Source: Thiobacillus denitrificans (lineage in GTDB: Bacteria > Pseudomonadota > Gammaproteobacteria > Burkholderiales > Thiobacillaceae). Taken from it: DNA of 64,000 nt. The notes under the pieces are model-generated. The model made no database searches, was not told where the DNA came from, and saw nothing but the letters and a program-made list of their open reading frames with translations. The number at the start of each line of letters is the position of its first letter. The stretch's first letter is position 1. The stretch is taken from positions 62,001 through 126,000 of the forward strand of contig NZ_LDUG01000036.1 in NCBI RefSeq assembly GCF_001530125.1, given 5' to 3'. Below are positions 1 to 10,061 of this stretch, one piece after another. A program made the translations under genes and the position numbers.

Positions 1-1
1 T

Positions 2-68
2 GAGGGGGATTTGAGGTTCTTTGGCACGACTCAAATCCCCCCCGGCCCCCCTTTGAAAAAGGGGGGAG
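2..68. repeat. Nested inverted repeats downstream of mnmA
   Basis: Two inverted repeats are visible. A 12-base arm (gggggatttgag, near position 4) pairs with ctcaaatccccc (near 30), and a C6/G6 hairpin (cccccctttgaaaaagggggg) runs from about 46 to 66. C-run/G-run palindromes of this kind are common dispersed intergenic repeats in proteobacteria. It lies just past the 3' end of mnmA (minus strand) and could also act as a 3' stem for that transcript. No coding potential was seen. Confidence 0.5.
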
Positions 69-84
69 TGGTCAACAACGCCCT

Positions 85-1158
85 TCAGGTAATGATGCCG
101 CCGCCGAGACAGACCTCGCCGTCATACAGAACCACGGACTGGCCGGGGGTGACTGCCCACTGCGCGGCGTCGAACGCCAGTTCCAGGGTGTCGCCGTCGA
201 GCCGGGTGATGCGGCAGGGCGCATCGGTCTGCCGATAGCGGGTCTTCGCAGTGTAGGGCTTGGCTGGGTCGGGCGCTGTGCCGCTGATCCAGTTGAGCTG
301 GCCGGCGGCCAGTGTCGAGCGCTTGAGCAGCGGATGCTCGTGCCCCTGCACCACGACCAGCGTGTTGGTCGCCATGTCCTTGGCGGCGACGAACCACGGC
401 GCGTCGCCGCCGTCCTTTGTTCCGCCGATGCCGAGGCCCTGGCGCTGCCCCAGCGTGTAATACATCAGGCCCTGATGCTGGCCGAGCACGCGGCCGTCGG
501 GCGTTTTCATCTCGCCGGGGTTGCGCGGCAGGTAGCGCTCGAGGAATTCGCGGAAGTTGCGCTCGCCGATGAAGCAGATGCCGGTGCTGTCTTTCTTGGC
601 GGCGTTGGGCAGGCCGATCTTTTGCGCCAGCGCACGCACCTCCGGCTTCGGCAGCTGCGCCAACGGGAACAGGGCAGGGCGGATCTGCGCCTGGCTCAGG
701 CGGTAGAGGAAATAGCTCTGGTCCTTGTTGGCGTCCGCCGCTTTCAATAGCGTGGCGCGGCCGGCGGCGTCCGCGCCCTTGCCGACGTAATGCCCGGTGG
801 CGATGAATTCCGCGCCGCGTGCGATAGCGTCGTCGAGGAAGGCTTTGAACTTGATCTCGGCGTTGCACAGCACGTCGGGGTTGGGGGTGCGGCCGGCCTG
901 GTATTCGGCGAGGAAGTAGCTGAACACGCGTTCCTTGTACTCGGCCGCGAAGTTGACCGCCTCGACCTCGATGCCAAGTACGTCGGCCACCGCCAGCACG
1001 TCGAGGAAGTCCTGCCGCGCGGTGCACTGTTCGGTGTTGTCATCGTCGTCCCAGTTCTTCATGAAGACGCCGAGCACGTCGTAGCCCTGCTGCTTCAAGA
1101 GATAGGCGGCGACGGCGGAATCGACGCCGCCCGACATCCCCACGACGACTTTAGTCAT
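85..1158 (-). CDS. mnmA: tRNA-specific 2-thiouridylase MnmA
   Basis: MnmA puts sulfur on C2 of the wobble uridine (U34) of Lys, Glu and Gln tRNAs, using ATP activation and a persulfide relay. The 357-residue product has the PP-loop SGGVDS at residues 9-14. The two catalytic cysteines are in place: C98 in PDVLCN and C195 in GICFIG. Length is normal for the family. I chose the ATG at 1158 over an in-frame GTG two codons upstream because GGGGAG precedes it at good spacing. It sits at the left window edge and is complete. Confidence 0.96.
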   Translation of the reverse strand: MTKVVVGMSGGVDSAVAAYLLKQQGYDVLGVFMKNWDDDDNTEQCTARQDFLDVLAVADVLGIEVEAVNFAAEYKERVFSYFLAEYQAGRTPNPDVLCNAEIKFKAFLDDAIARGAEFIATGHYVGKGADAAGRATLLKAADANKDQSYFLYRLSQAQIRPALFPLAQLPKPEVRALAQKIGLPNAAKKDSTGICFIGERNFREFLERYLPRNPGEMKTPDGRVLGQHQGLMYYTLGQRQGLGIGGTKDGGDAPWFVAAKDMATNTLVVVQGHEHPLLKRSTLAAGQLNWISGTAPDPAKPYTAKTRYRQTDAPCRITRLDGDTLELAFDAAQWAVTPGQSVVLYDGEVCLGGGIIT

Positions 1159-1168
1159 GTGCACTCCC

Positions 1169-1253
1169 CGTCATTGCAAGGAACGAAGTGACGAAGCAAT
1201 CCAGCAGCGAACGACCGCAGCCTGGATTGCTTCGGCTTCGCCTCGCAATGACG
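1169..1253. repeat. Dispersed palindromic repeat (CGTCATTGC type)
   Basis: The segment starts cgtcattgcaagg and ends cgcaatgacg. Inner arms gaagcaatccag and ctggattgcttc also pair, so the whole 85 bp folds into a long imperfect hairpin. Elements with cgtcattgc termini are well-known non-coding intergenic repeats in many proteobacteria and chlorobi. It fills the gap between mnmA and the Nudix gene. No other full copy was noticed in this window. Confidence 0.7.
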
Positions 1254-1263
1254 AAATGGGGTT

Positions 1264-1728
1264 TCATTGGTGTGCAACGAAGTCGAGCGGAAAGCGCCGC
1301 CCGGCGAGGTAATCCTGCACGCAGCGCATCACCAGCGGGCTGCGCTGCGGAATTGGACTGGCAGCGAGCTCGCCAGGCGTCAGCCACACAGCGCGCACGA
1401 TGCCGGTATCCAGCGTGCGTTCGGCGTCGAAGCTGCTGACGCTGCAGACATAGGCGAAGCGCAAATAGGTGATGTCGCGCCGCGGGTAGTGGGTGCTGTA
1501 GCAGCCCAGCAATGCGAGCGGCTCGACGTGATGCGCGGTTTCTTCCAGCGCTTCGCGGCGCACCGCGTCTGTCAGCGTTTCGTCGCGCTCCCAGTGGCCG
1601 GCGGGCTGGTTGAGGCGCAGGCCTTCGGCGGTGTGTTCCTCCACCAGCAGGAATTTGCCGTCGCGTTCGACCATGGCGGCGACCACCACGTGCGGGGTCC
1701 ACGGTGTATTCAGGTTTGGCTCAAACAT
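1264..1728 (-). CDS. Nudix hydrolase, NudJ-like
   Basis: A 154-residue Nudix protein. The Nudix box is complete at residues 44-66 (GHWERDETLTDAVRREALEE start), with the metal-binding REALEE core. NudJ-type enzymes hydrolyse nucleoside tri- and diphosphates and thiamine pyrophosphate precursors, and in other proteobacteria lie next to mnmA and rluE, as here. The start codon overlaps the 3' end of the upstream rluE gene by 8 bp, so the two are probably co-transcribed. The exact substrate cannot be read from sequence. Confidence 0.88.
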   Translation of the reverse strand: MFEPNLNTPWTPHVVVAAMVERDGKFLLVEEHTAEGLRLNQPAGHWERDETLTDAVRREALEETAHHVEPLALLGCYSTHYPRRDITYLRFAYVCSVSSFDAERTLDTGIVRAVWLTPGELAASPIPQRSPLVMRCVQDYLAGRRFPLDFVAHQ

Positions 1729-2281
1729 GCCGTTCTTTCCATTCTCCGGGCTGCAGGGCGCCCAGGGTCCATTCGCCGATGGCGGCGCGGATCAGGCGCA
1801 GGGTGGGGAAGCCGATCTTGGCCGTCATCCGTCGCACCTGGCGGTTCTTGCCTTCGGTAATTATCAGTTCGATCCAGCTGGTCGGGATGGCCTGTCTGAA
1901 GCGGATCGGCGGATTGCGCGGCCACAGCCCGGCGGGTTCGTTGATGAGGCGGGCCTTGGCTGGGCGGGTGACGAAATCGCCAAGGTCAATGCCGCGGCGC
2001 AGCGTTTCCAGCGCGGCCTCGTCAGGCGCGCCCTCGACCTGCGCCCAGTAGGTTTTGGGCAGTTTGTGTTTGGGGTCGGCGATGCGGCTCTGGAGTATTC
2101 CGTCATCGGTTAAAATCAGCAGGCCTTCGCTGTCAGCGTCGAGCCGCCCGGCCGCATACACGCCGGGCACGCTGAGGTGGTCGCGCAGACCCTGCCAGCG
2201 CCCCTCGGGGGTGAACTGGCTCAGCACGCCATAGGGTTTGTTGAACAGGATCAATCGCGCCACGCTAGAGACGAACCTCAT
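1721..2281 (-). CDS. rluE: 23S rRNA pseudouridine synthase, RluE/RsuA family
   Basis: A 186-residue RsuA/RluB/E/F-family pseudouridine synthase without an S4 domain, as in RluE, which modifies U2457 of 23S rRNA in E. coli. The catalytic motif GRLDADSEG includes D48. The later GKNRQVRRM segment is the usual RNA-binding signature. An upstream in-frame start at 2320 would run into the icd start on the other strand, so the ATG at 2281 ([10 protein letters not shown]) is preferred. It is divergent from icd, with 37 bp between the start codons. Confidence 0.88.
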   Translation of the reverse strand: MRFVSSVARLILFNKPYGVLSQFTPEGRWQGLRDHLSVPGVYAAGRLDADSEGLLILTDDGILQSRIADPKHKLPKTYWAQVEGAPDEAALETLRRGIDLGDFVTRPAKARLINEPAGLWPRNPPIRFRQAIPTSWIELIITEGKNRQVRRMTAKIGFPTLRLIRAAIGEWTLGALQPGEWKERHV

Positions 2282-2318
2282 AAGAAGCACACATTTTAAC
2301 GTTACCCGAGCTCCCCTC

Positions 2319-3575
<1,257 letters not shown>

Positions 3576-3625
3576 GCCCTGTTCCGGCAACATAAACCCC
3601 CGCCAAGGCGGTGCGGTCCAAATGA

Positions 3626-3650
3626 AAACCCCGCCGAGGCGGGGTTTTTT
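3626..3650. terminator. Bidirectional rho-independent terminator
   Basis: The hairpin ccccgcc-ga-ggcgggg has A4 before it and T6 after it, so it can stop icd on the plus strand and the convergent cold-shock gene on the minus strand. It lies 50 bp past the icd stop and 20 bp past the csp stop. Confidence 0.8.
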
Positions 3651-3669
3651 GTTGACCCGCTCAGGGGAC

Positions 3670-3876
3670 TCAATCCTGGGGCTGGATATTGGAAGACTGC
3701 TTGCCCTTGGGACCCTGGGTGACTTCGAAAGAGACCTTCTGACCTTCCCGCAGGGTCTTGAAGCCATTGGACTGGATGGCGGAAAAATGTGCGAACACAT
3801 CCTCGCCGCCGTCATCGGGCGTGATGAAGCCAAAGCCCTTGGCGTCGCTGAACCACTTGACAGTACCTGTTGCCAT
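3670..3876 (-). CDS. Cold-shock domain protein (CspA family)
   Basis: A 68-residue single cold-shock-domain protein that binds single-stranded RNA/DNA as an RNA chaperone. RNP1 is KGFGFI (13-18) and RNP2 is VFAHF (27-31). The start ATG has a strong AAGGAGG site 8 bases upstream. The long leader on its 5' side (to about 4000) is typical of csp mRNAs, but I cannot tell whether this copy is cold-induced. It could be called cspA, cspD or cspE; paralogues cannot be told apart here. Confidence 0.95.
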   Translation of the reverse strand: MATGTVKWFSDAKGFGFITPDDGGEDVFAHFSAIQSNGFKTLREGQKVSFEVTQGPKGKQSSNIQPQD

Positions 3877-4214
3877 TCAAACTTCCTCCTTGGCGTATAC
3901 GAAACATAACCGCGATAAGCACAATTGCGCTGGCGGATGACGGGGCGGCGGGATTTTTTGCCGTCGGTCTGAATTCAAGCGCGCTACCCGGTGATGTCCT
4001 GCGGTAATGCCAAGCCTTTACGGTTCTTGAAACAAACTCATTTCTTTTTACTATCGGAATGGGTTTTTTCAAGCGGAAAACGTGAAAAAACAAGCGCCTC
4101 GGTCGGACGGTTGTTTCCTGTCAATCCAAGGGGGTGGCGATGGGGAAAGCGGCCACGCGTCCTGGCGTCCGGGAATGACGCAATCACCCGGATCGATGCG
4201 GTAGGATGCGCGGC
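3877..4214. other. Intergenic region between csp and earP
   Basis: There is no convincing gene in these 338 bases. It should hold the csp leader and promoter (minus strand) and the earP promoter (plus strand). The only site I can support is the promoter candidate at 4027-4054. Confidence 0.6.
4027..4054 (+). promoter_or_regulatory. Candidate sigma-70 promoter upstream of earP
   Basis: TTGAAA (4027-4032) and TACTAT (4049-4054) are separated by 16 bases, in an AT-rich patch of otherwise GC-rich DNA. It points at earP, about 160 bases downstream. Only the motif supports it. Confidence 0.35.
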
Positions 4215-5357
4215 ATGCGCACCTGGGACATCTTCTGCAAGGTCGTCGACAACTACGGCGACATCGGCATCGCCTGGCGGCTGGCGCGTGGGCTGGTCAG
4301 CGAGCATGGGCTGGCGGTGCGGCTGTGGGTGGACGATCTGCACGCGTTTCAGCGCATCTGGCCTGCAATCGCCCCGAACGCGGTCGAGCAGTCCTGCGAG
4401 GGGGTGACGGTCTGCGCGTGGCGCACGCCGTTTGCAGCGGCCGCGCCGGCGCAGGTGGTGATCGATGCCTTCGGCTGTACCCTGCCTGAAGCCTACCTGG
4501 CTGCGATGAGCGTGCAGTCGCCGCCGCCGGTATGGATCAATCTCGAATACCTCTCCGCCGAACCCTGGGTGGCCGAACACCACGGCCTGCCGTCGCCCCA
4601 TCCGCGGCTGCCGCTGACGCGGTATTTCTTCTTTCCCGGCTACACGCCGGAAACCGGCGGCCTGCTGGCCGAGGCGGGTCTGGCCGGGCGCCGCGCGGCG
4701 TTCGTGCAGAGCGGGGTCGCCGCGTTCTGGCGCCAGTTGGGGCTGGACGCGCCGCAGCCGGATGAATTGCGGGTGTCGCTGTTCGCCTACGAAAATCCGG
4801 CGCTGCCGGCCTTGCTTGACGCCTGGGCGGCCGACCCACGCCGCATCACCTGTCTGGTTCCAGAAGGCAGGGTCATTCCACAACTGGCGGCCTGGCTGTC
4901 GGTCGCCGACCTGCGGGCGAGCGAGGTGCATCGGCGCGGCGCCCTGCAACTGCACATCCTGCCGTTTCTGGACCAGGATCGGTACGACCATCTGCTGTGG
5001 GCGTGCGGTCTGAATTTCGTCCGCGGCGAGGATTCCTGCGTGCGCGCGCAGTGGGCAGCGCGCCCGCTGGTGTGGCAAGCCTATCCGCAGGCCGACGCAG
5101 CGCACTGGGACAAGACCAATGCGCTGCTGGCGCACTATACGGAAGGGCTGGATGAAGCCGCGGCACGCGCGGTGGGTGGGATCTGGCGGGTCTGGAACGG
5201 CATGCCGGATGTTGAGGACATGTCGGCCTGCTGGGCCGCCTGGCGCGCGCAGCAGGCCGTCATCGAAGCGCATGCGGGGGGTTGGTGCGAGCGCCTCGGG
5301 CTGGCCGGGCGGCTCACCGACAAGCTGGTTGATTTTGTTGAAAATAAGTTAAAATAA
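4215..5357 (+). CDS. earP: EF-P arginine rhamnosyltransferase EarP
   Basis: EarP transfers rhamnose from dTDP-L-rhamnose to an arginine of elongation factor P, activating EF-P for polyproline synthesis. The GT-B-type protein opens with TWDIFCKVVDNYGDIGIAWR, which holds the conserved aspartates (D12, D16 in this numbering). The C-terminal donor-site motif RGEDSCVRAQWA is near residues 268-280. About 380 residues is the usual size. AGGA lies 8 bases before the ATG at 4215; an in-frame ATG at 4206 is the alternative. efp, its substrate, follows after 45 bp. Confidence 0.95.
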   Translation: MRTWDIFCKVVDNYGDIGIAWRLARGLVSEHGLAVRLWVDDLHAFQRIWPAIAPNAVEQSCEGVTVCAWRTPFAAAAPAQVVIDAFGCTLPEAYLAAMSVQSPPPVWINLEYLSAEPWVAEHHGLPSPHPRLPLTRYFFFPGYTPETGGLLAEAGLAGRRAAFVQSGVAAFWRQLGLDAPQPDELRVSLFAYENPALPALLDAWAADPRRITCLVPEGRVIPQLAAWLSVADLRASEVHRRGALQLHILPFLDQDRYDHLLWACGLNFVRGEDSCVRAQWAARPLVWQAYPQADAAHWDKTNALLAHYTEGLDEAAARAVGGIWRVWNGMPDVEDMSACWAAWRAQQAVIEAHAGGWCERLGLAGRLTDKLVDFVENKLK

Positions 5358-5402
5358 TAGGTTTTCTCAATCCCTAACACGCTCTCGCAGCAGGACACAC
5401 CC

Positions 5403-5963
5403 ATGAAAATCGCACAGGAACTCCGCGCCGGCAACGTCGTGATGGTTGGTAAAGACCCGATGGTGGTGTTGAAGGCCGAATTCAGCAAGTCCGGCCGCAA
5501 TTCCTCCGTCGTCAAAATGAAACTGAAGAACCTGCTCACCGGTTCAGGCACCGAGAGCGTCTACCGCGCCGACGACAAGTTCGAAGCCGTCAACCTCGAT
5601 CGCAAGGAATGCACCTATTCCTATTTCGCCGATCCGCTGTACGTTTTCATGGATGGCGACTACAACCAGTATGAAATCGAAGCCGACAACCTCGGCGACG
5701 CGCTGAACTACCTCGACGACGGCATGCCGGTCGAAGTGGTGTTCTACGACGGCAAGGCGATCTCGGTCGAGATGCCCACCACCGTCGTCCGCGAAGTCGA
5801 ATACACCGAGCCGGCCGTGCGTGGCGACACCTCCGGCAAGGTGATGAAGCCGGCACGCATCAAGCCCACCGGGTACGAGCTGCCGGTGGCGGCGTTCGTC
5901 GACATCGGCGACATGATCGAGATCGACACCCGCACCAACGAATTCAAGCGCCGCGCCAACTGA
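5403..5963 (+). CDS. efp: Translation elongation factor P
   Basis: EF-P binds the ribosome between the P and E sites and rescues stalling at consecutive prolines. The product is 186 residues with three OB-type beta domains. The loop tip reads SKSGRNSS with arginine at position 32, the residue rhamnosylated by EarP; EF-Ps that use EpmA/B carry lysine here. This agrees with the adjacent earP. A structured 55-bp repeat begins directly at the stop codon, followed by a terminator. Confidence 0.97.
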   Translation: MKIAQELRAGNVVMVGKDPMVVLKAEFSKSGRNSSVVKMKLKNLLTGSGTESVYRADDKFEAVNLDRKECTYSYFADPLYVFMDGDYNQYEIEADNLGDALNYLDDGMPVEVVFYDGKAISVEMPTTVVREVEYTEPAVRGDTSGKVMKPARIKPTGYELPVAAFVDIGDMIEIDTRTNEFKRRAN

Positions 5964-6018
5964 GCGTGGTTGTTGCCGATTTATCGGCTTTACAACCACG
6001 GCCTGCCCCTTGCGGGTG
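5964..6018 (+). repeat. 55-bp structured repeat, copy 1
   Basis: It starts directly after the efp stop codon. Outer arms cgtggttgt and acaaccacg enclose an inner stem gccga/tcggc; a second small hairpin follows (cctgc/gcggg with one G-U pair). A second copy lies at 55707-55761 on the same strand. The two differ at only a few positions, all in the inner stem-loop, and the stem changes are compensatory. It may be a mobile or RNA-structured element. Confidence 0.8.
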
Positions 6019-6037
6019 AAATCCGGTGTTTGACCAA

Positions 6038-6070
6038 ACAAAAGGCAGCTTCGGCTGCCTTTTGTTTTTT
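6038..6070 (+). terminator. Rho-independent terminator after efp
   Basis: The hairpin aaaaggcagc-ttc-ggctgcctttt is followed by gtttttt. It is placed to end the earP-efp transcript before dnaE. Confidence 0.85.
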
Positions 6071-6122
6071 GCTCGCCCGCCTCCGGCGTTAAAATAGCAG
6101 GCTGCTTTTCTGCTCCTGTCCC

Positions 6123-9100
6123 ATGACCGATCCGCGTTTCATCCACCTCCGCCTGCACACCGAATACTCCGTCGCCGATGGCCTGGTGCGGGTGGGCGAG
6201 GCGGTCGGGCGCGCGCGCGAAATGGCCATGCCGGCGCTTGGGCTCTCCGACCTGTCCAACACCTTCGGCTGGGTGAAGTTCTATCGTGCCGCGCGCGGCG
6301 CCGGCATCAAGCCGATCTTCGGCTGCGACGTGTGGGTGACGAATGCCGCCGACCGTAACCGCCCCTCGCGCCTGTTGCTGCTGGTGCAGCACCGCGAGGG
6401 CTATCGCCGCCTGTGCGACCTGCTGACCCGCGCCTATCTTGAAAACCTCCATCGCGGCCGCGCCGAGATTGATCCTGTCTGGCTGCGTGACGGCACCGAC
6501 GGCCTGCTGGCGCTGTCGGGCGGCGACAGCGGCAACGTCGCGCAGGCGCTGCTCGACGACAAGCCCGCCGCCGCGCGCGCCGCCGCCGAAGCCTGGGCCG
6601 CGCTGTTTCCCGGGCGCTATTACCTGGAACTGCAGCGCTTCGGCCAGCCGCAAGCCGAACGCCTGATCGACGGCCTGCTCGATATCGGCGCGGCGCTGAA
6701 CCTGCCGTCGGTGGCCACCCATCCGATCCAGTTCGTTGCGCCGGACGACTTCAAGGCGCACGAGGCGCGCGTCTGCATCGCAGAAGGCATGATGTTGGGC
6801 GACCCACGCCGCCCGCGTCCGTTCACCGCCGAGCAGTATTTCAAAACGCCGGACGAGATGACGGCGCTGTTCGCCGACCTGCCGGAAGCGCTCGCCAACA
6901 GCGTCGAAATCGCCAAGCGCTGCAACCTCACGCTCGAACTCGGCAAGAGCCGCCTGCCCGCCTTTCCGACCCCGGACGGCATGAGTCTCGACGACTACAT
7001 GCGGCAGCGTTCCTTCGAAGGCCTGCATGAACGCATGGCCCACCTCTATCCCGACCCGGACATCCGCGCTGCCAAGCTGCCCGAATACACCAAACGGCTG
7101 GAGTTCGAACTCGGCACCATCATCCAGATGGGCTTTCCCGGCTACTTCCTCATCGTGGCCGACTTCATCAACTGGGCCAAGCACAACGGCGTGCCGGTGG
7201 GGCCGGGGCGCGGCTCCGGCGCAGGTTCGCTGGTGGCCTACAGCCTCAGCATCACCGACCTCGATCCGCTTGCCTACGACCTGCTGTTCGAGCGCTTTTT
7301 GAACCCCGAGCGGGTGTCGATGCCCGACTTCGATATTGACTTTTGTCAGGATGGGCGCGAACGCGTCATCGATTATGTGAAGCAGCGCTACGGCGCCGAG
7401 TCGGTGTCGCAGATCGCGACCTTCGGCACCATGGCGGCCAAGGCGGTGCTGCGCGACGTCGGCCGCGTGCTCGACCTGCCGTACCTCTTCGTCGACAAGT
7501 TCGTCAAGCTGGTGCCCAACGAGTTGGGGATCAGCCTGGCCGAGGCGCGCGAGAAGGAACCGCAGATCGACGAGCGCGCCCGCAGCGAGGAGGAGCTCGC
7601 CGAGCTGCTGCCGCTGGCCGAAAAGCTCGAGGGCATCACCCGCAACGTCGGCATGCACGCGGGCGGGGTGCTGATCGCGCCGGGCCGGCTCACCGACTTC
7701 TGTCCGCTGTACCGCGCCGAAGGCTCGGAATCGATGGTGTCGCAGTTCGACAAGGACGACGTCGAGGCAATCGGCCTGGTCAAGTTCGACTTCCTCGGCC
7801 TGCGCACGCTGACCATCCTGGCCGAGGCGGTGCGCTTCGTGCAGCGTCACGACGACCGTAAGGATTTCCGCCTGGAAGACCTGCCGCTCGACGATCCGGC
7901 GGTGTACCGGCTGTTCGCCGAGGGCAACACCACCGCGGTATTCCAGTCCGAATCGCGCTCGGCCAAGGATCTGGAAAAGAAGCTGAAGGGCGACTGCTTC
8001 GAGGACATCATCGCGCTGATGGCACTCAACCGCCCAGGCCCGCTCGGTTCCGGCATGGTGGACGACTTCATCGCGCGCAAGCAGGGCAAGCAGAAGCCCG
8101 AGTATTTTCATGTTGACCTCGAGCCGGTGCTGAAGTCGACCTACGGCATCATCGTCTACCAGGAACAGGTGATGCTGGTGGCGCAGATCCTGGCCGGCTA
8201 CAGCCTCGGTGCCGCCGACATGCTGCGGCGCGCCATGGGCAAGAAAAAGCCCGAGGAAATGGCCGTGCAGCGGACGATTTTCCTTGAGGGCGCAGCCAGG
8301 CGCGGGGTCGATACCAAGATTGCCGAGCGGCTGTTCGACCTGATGGAGAAGTTTGCCGAATACGGCTTCAACAAGTCGCACTCGGCGGCCTATGCGCTGA
8401 TCGCGTATCACACCGCCTGGCTCAAGGCCTACTACCCGGCCGAGTTCATGGCGGCGACCATGTCGTCTGAAATGTCCGACACCGACAAGGTGCGGGTGTT
8501 CTACGAGGACTGCCGCGCCAACGGGCTGACCATGCTGCCGCCCGACATCAATTCATCCGGCTACCGCTTCGACCCGGTCAGCAAGACCGAAATCCGCTAC
8601 GGCCTCGGCGCGCTCAAGGGCAGCGGCGAGGCGGCGATCGGCGCCATCGTCGCCGAGCGCGAAGCCAACGGCCCCTACCAGGGCCTGTTCGACCTGGCGC
8701 GGCGCGTCGACAAGCGCTACCTCAACCGCCGCGTGCTCGAGGCGCTGGTGAAGGCGGGCGCATTCGACCGCATCAATGCGCACCGCGCCAGCCTGATGGC
8801 CTCGGTCGGTGCGGCGCTGGAAACCGCCGATCACGCGGCGAGGAGCGGCGGCCAGGTCGGTTTGTTCGGCGAAATGCTCGACGGCGGCGAAGACCTGATT
8901 GTCGTGCCCGAGTGGCCCGAACAGGAAAAGCTGCTGCAGGAGAAATCCGCGCTCGGCTATTTCTTCAGCGGCCATCCGTTTACGTCGTATCTGGCCGAAG
9001 TGTCTGGTTTCGCCAAACGACAGCTCGACAGCCTGGAGCCCGCCCGCGAGCTCCAGATGCTGGCCGGCATGGTCGTCTCGCTGCGCACCCAGATGACGCG

Positions 9101-9560
9101 ACGCGGCAAGATGATGATTTTGCTGCTCGACGACGCGACCGCGCAGGTCGAGGTGGTGATTTTCAACGAGCTCTACGAGCAGAACCGCCATCTGCTGAAA
9201 GACGACACCTTGCTGGTCATCGAAGGCAAGGTCAATCGAGACGATTATTCGGGCGGCCTGCGGGTCACCGCAGAACAGATCTACGACCTGGCCGGGGCGC
9301 GCACCCGCTTTGCCCGAGGCCTGCGGCTGGCGTGCAACGGCCAGTGCCATGCCCAGTCCAGCAGTGGCCGCAAGCTGGCCGAACTGCTCGCGCCCTACAA
9401 GGCGCAGGAGGGCGGCTGCCCGGTCTGGGTGGATTACCACACCCACGACGCGAGCTGTCGCGTGCGGTTGGGCGAGGACTGGCGGGTGCGGCTGGACGAC
9501 CGTCTGCTCGAGTCGCTGGGCGACTGGCTCAAGCCCGAGTCGGTGCAGGTGATTTACTGA
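6123..9560 (+). CDS. dnaE: DNA polymerase III subunit alpha
   Basis: The replicative DNA polymerase catalytic subunit, 1145 residues. The N-terminal PHP domain opens with FIHLRLHTEYS. The polymerase active-site motif PDFDIDF lies at about 400-406, and GPGRGSGAGSLVAY just before it is the conserved palm segment. The beta-clamp-binding motif is QVGLFG near 910, followed by an OB fold (GMVVSLRTQMTRRGKMM). Length and domain order match DnaE1 of proteobacteria. Complete, with no disruption seen. Confidence 0.97.
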   Translation: MTDPRFIHLRLHTEYSVADGLVRVGEAVGRAREMAMPALGLSDLSNTFGWVKFYRAARGAGIKPIFGCDVWVTNAADRNRPSRLLLLVQHREGYRRLCDLLTRAYLENLHRGRAEIDPVWLRDGTDGLLALSGGDSGNVAQALLDDKPAAARAAAEAWAALFPGRYYLELQRFGQPQAERLIDGLLDIGAALNLPSVATHPIQFVAPDDFKAHEARVCIAEGMMLGDPRRPRPFTAEQYFKTPDEMTALFADLPEALANSVEIAKRCNLTLELGKSRLPAFPTPDGMSLDDYMRQRSFEGLHERMAHLYPDPDIRAAKLPEYTKRLEFELGTIIQMGFPGYFLIVADFINWAKHNGVPVGPGRGSGAGSLVAYSLSITDLDPLAYDLLFERFLNPERVSMPDFDIDFCQDGRERVIDYVKQRYGAESVSQIATFGTMAAKAVLRDVGRVLDLPYLFVDKFVKLVPNELGISLAEAREKEPQIDERARSEEELAELLPLAEKLEGITRNVGMHAGGVLIAPGRLTDFCPLYRAEGSESMVSQFDKDDVEAIGLVKFDFLGLRTLTILAEAVRFVQRHDDRKDFRLEDLPLDDPAVYRLFAEGNTTAVFQSESRSAKDLEKKLKGDCFEDIIALMALNRPGPLGSGMVDDFIARKQGKQKPEYFHVDLEPVLKSTYGIIVYQEQVMLVAQILAGYSLGAADMLRRAMGKKKPEEMAVQRTIFLEGAARRGVDTKIAERLFDLMEKFAEYGFNKSHSAAYALIAYHTAWLKAYYPAEFMAATMSSEMSDTDKVRVFYEDCRANGLTMLPPDINSSGYRFDPVSKTEIRYGLGALKGSGEAAIGAIVAEREANGPYQGLFDLARRVDKRYLNRRVLEALVKAGAFDRINAHRASLMASVGAALETADHAARSGGQVGLFGEMLDGGEDLIVVPEWPEQEKLLQEKSALGYFFSGHPFTSYLAEVSGFAKRQLDSLEPARELQMLAGMVVSLRTQMTRRGKMMILLLDDATAQVEVVIFNELYEQNRHLLKDDTLLVIEGKVNRDDYSGGLRVTAEQIYDLAGARTRFARGLRLACNGQCHAQSSSGRKLAELLAPYKAQEGGCPVWVDYHTHDASCRVRLGEDWRVRLDDRLLESLGDWLKPESVQVIY

Positions 9561-9617
9561 GGGGTGTGCCCGGGGTGATATAAAAGTACCGGTTCGCCGC
9601 TTTTGTGCAATAAAGTG

Positions 9618-9646
9618 TTGACAAGCATCAAAGAATATTAGATTAT
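9618..9646 (+). promoter_or_regulatory. Promoter for a candidate small RNA
   Basis: A perfect TTGACA (9618-9623) is followed after 17 bases by GATTAT (9641-9646). The -10 region sits in an inverted repeat, attaga/tctaat (about 9638-9653), that could be an operator. It drives a short ORF-less transcript ending at the hairpin at 9720. Confidence 0.55.
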
Positions 9647-9652
9647 TCTAAT

Positions 9653-9751
9653 AACACTGAAGTCGCCGCAACGGTACTTCGTGTTGTCTCCTCCAATCCT
9701 CCTCCTTTGGTGGATATCTGCCCGGCTCTTTACTGAGCCGGGCATTTTTTT
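9653..9751 (+). ncRNA. Candidate small RNA between dnaE and acyP
   Basis: This stretch of about 100 bases lies between a TTGACA/GATTAT promoter and a strong rho-independent terminator and has no credible ORF. It carries a pyrimidine-rich stretch with two CCTCC-type motifs (ctcctcc and cctcctcc, about 9687-9706), the kind of anti-Shine-Dalgarno segment found in some regulatory RNAs. An alternative is that the terminator simply serves dnaE and the promoter is chance. No known RNA family was recognised. Confidence 0.45.
9720..9751 (+). terminator. Rho-independent terminator
   Basis: A 9-bp perfect stem (gcccggctc/gagccgggc) with a 6-base loop is followed by A and seven T. The T-run is on the plus strand, so it serves dnaE read-through or the small RNA, not the convergent acyP gene. 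Confidence 0.85.
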
Positions 9752-9767
9752 GCCCGGCATTCCGGCG

Positions 9768-10043
9768 CTAGTCGATCCGCTTCTCGAATCCGCTGAACGG
9801 GCCGTGCGTCTCGCAGCGCTCGATATCGATACGGTCCACCCACGCCTGCGGCGGGCCACTGTGCGCCCATGCAACGAGTGCATCGACGGCCCCGTCCGGT
9901 CCCTGAACCACGGCTTCCACCGAGCCTTCGGGCGTGTTGCGGACCCAGCCGGTCACACCCAGCCGCTCGGCCTCGCGACGCATCGATTCGCGAAACCACA
10001 CACCCTGCACTCGGCCATGGATGAGCAGGTGCTGCGTCTTCAT
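9768..10043 (-). CDS. acyP: Acylphosphatase
   Basis: A 91-residue acylphosphatase that hydrolyses carboxyl-phosphate bonds. The phosphate-binding loop HGRVQGVWFR (9-18) and the catalytic pair R18 and N36 are present; GxVxNxxDGSVE is slightly varied (GWVRNTPEGSVE). Standard length. It lies 18 bp past the metG stop on the same strand, so it is probably the second gene of a metG-acyP unit. Confidence 0.94.
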   Translation of the reverse strand: MKTQHLLIHGRVQGVWFRESMRREAERLGVTGWVRNTPEGSVEAVVQGPDGAVDALVAWAHSGPPQAWVDRIDIERCETHGPFSGFEKRID

Positions 10044-10061
10044 GCCAGTATCATTTCAGTA

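Noticed and set aside
5329-5355. TTGATT/TAAAAT as a separate efp promoter in the end of earP
   Set aside because: Spacer is only 15 bases; the AT-rich patch alone is not enough evidence.
5544-8411. 955-codon minus-strand open frame over efp and dnaE
   Set aside because: Antisense shadow of GC-rich genes; low-complexity His/Arg/Val-rich translation, no domain, and dnaE is certain on the other strand.
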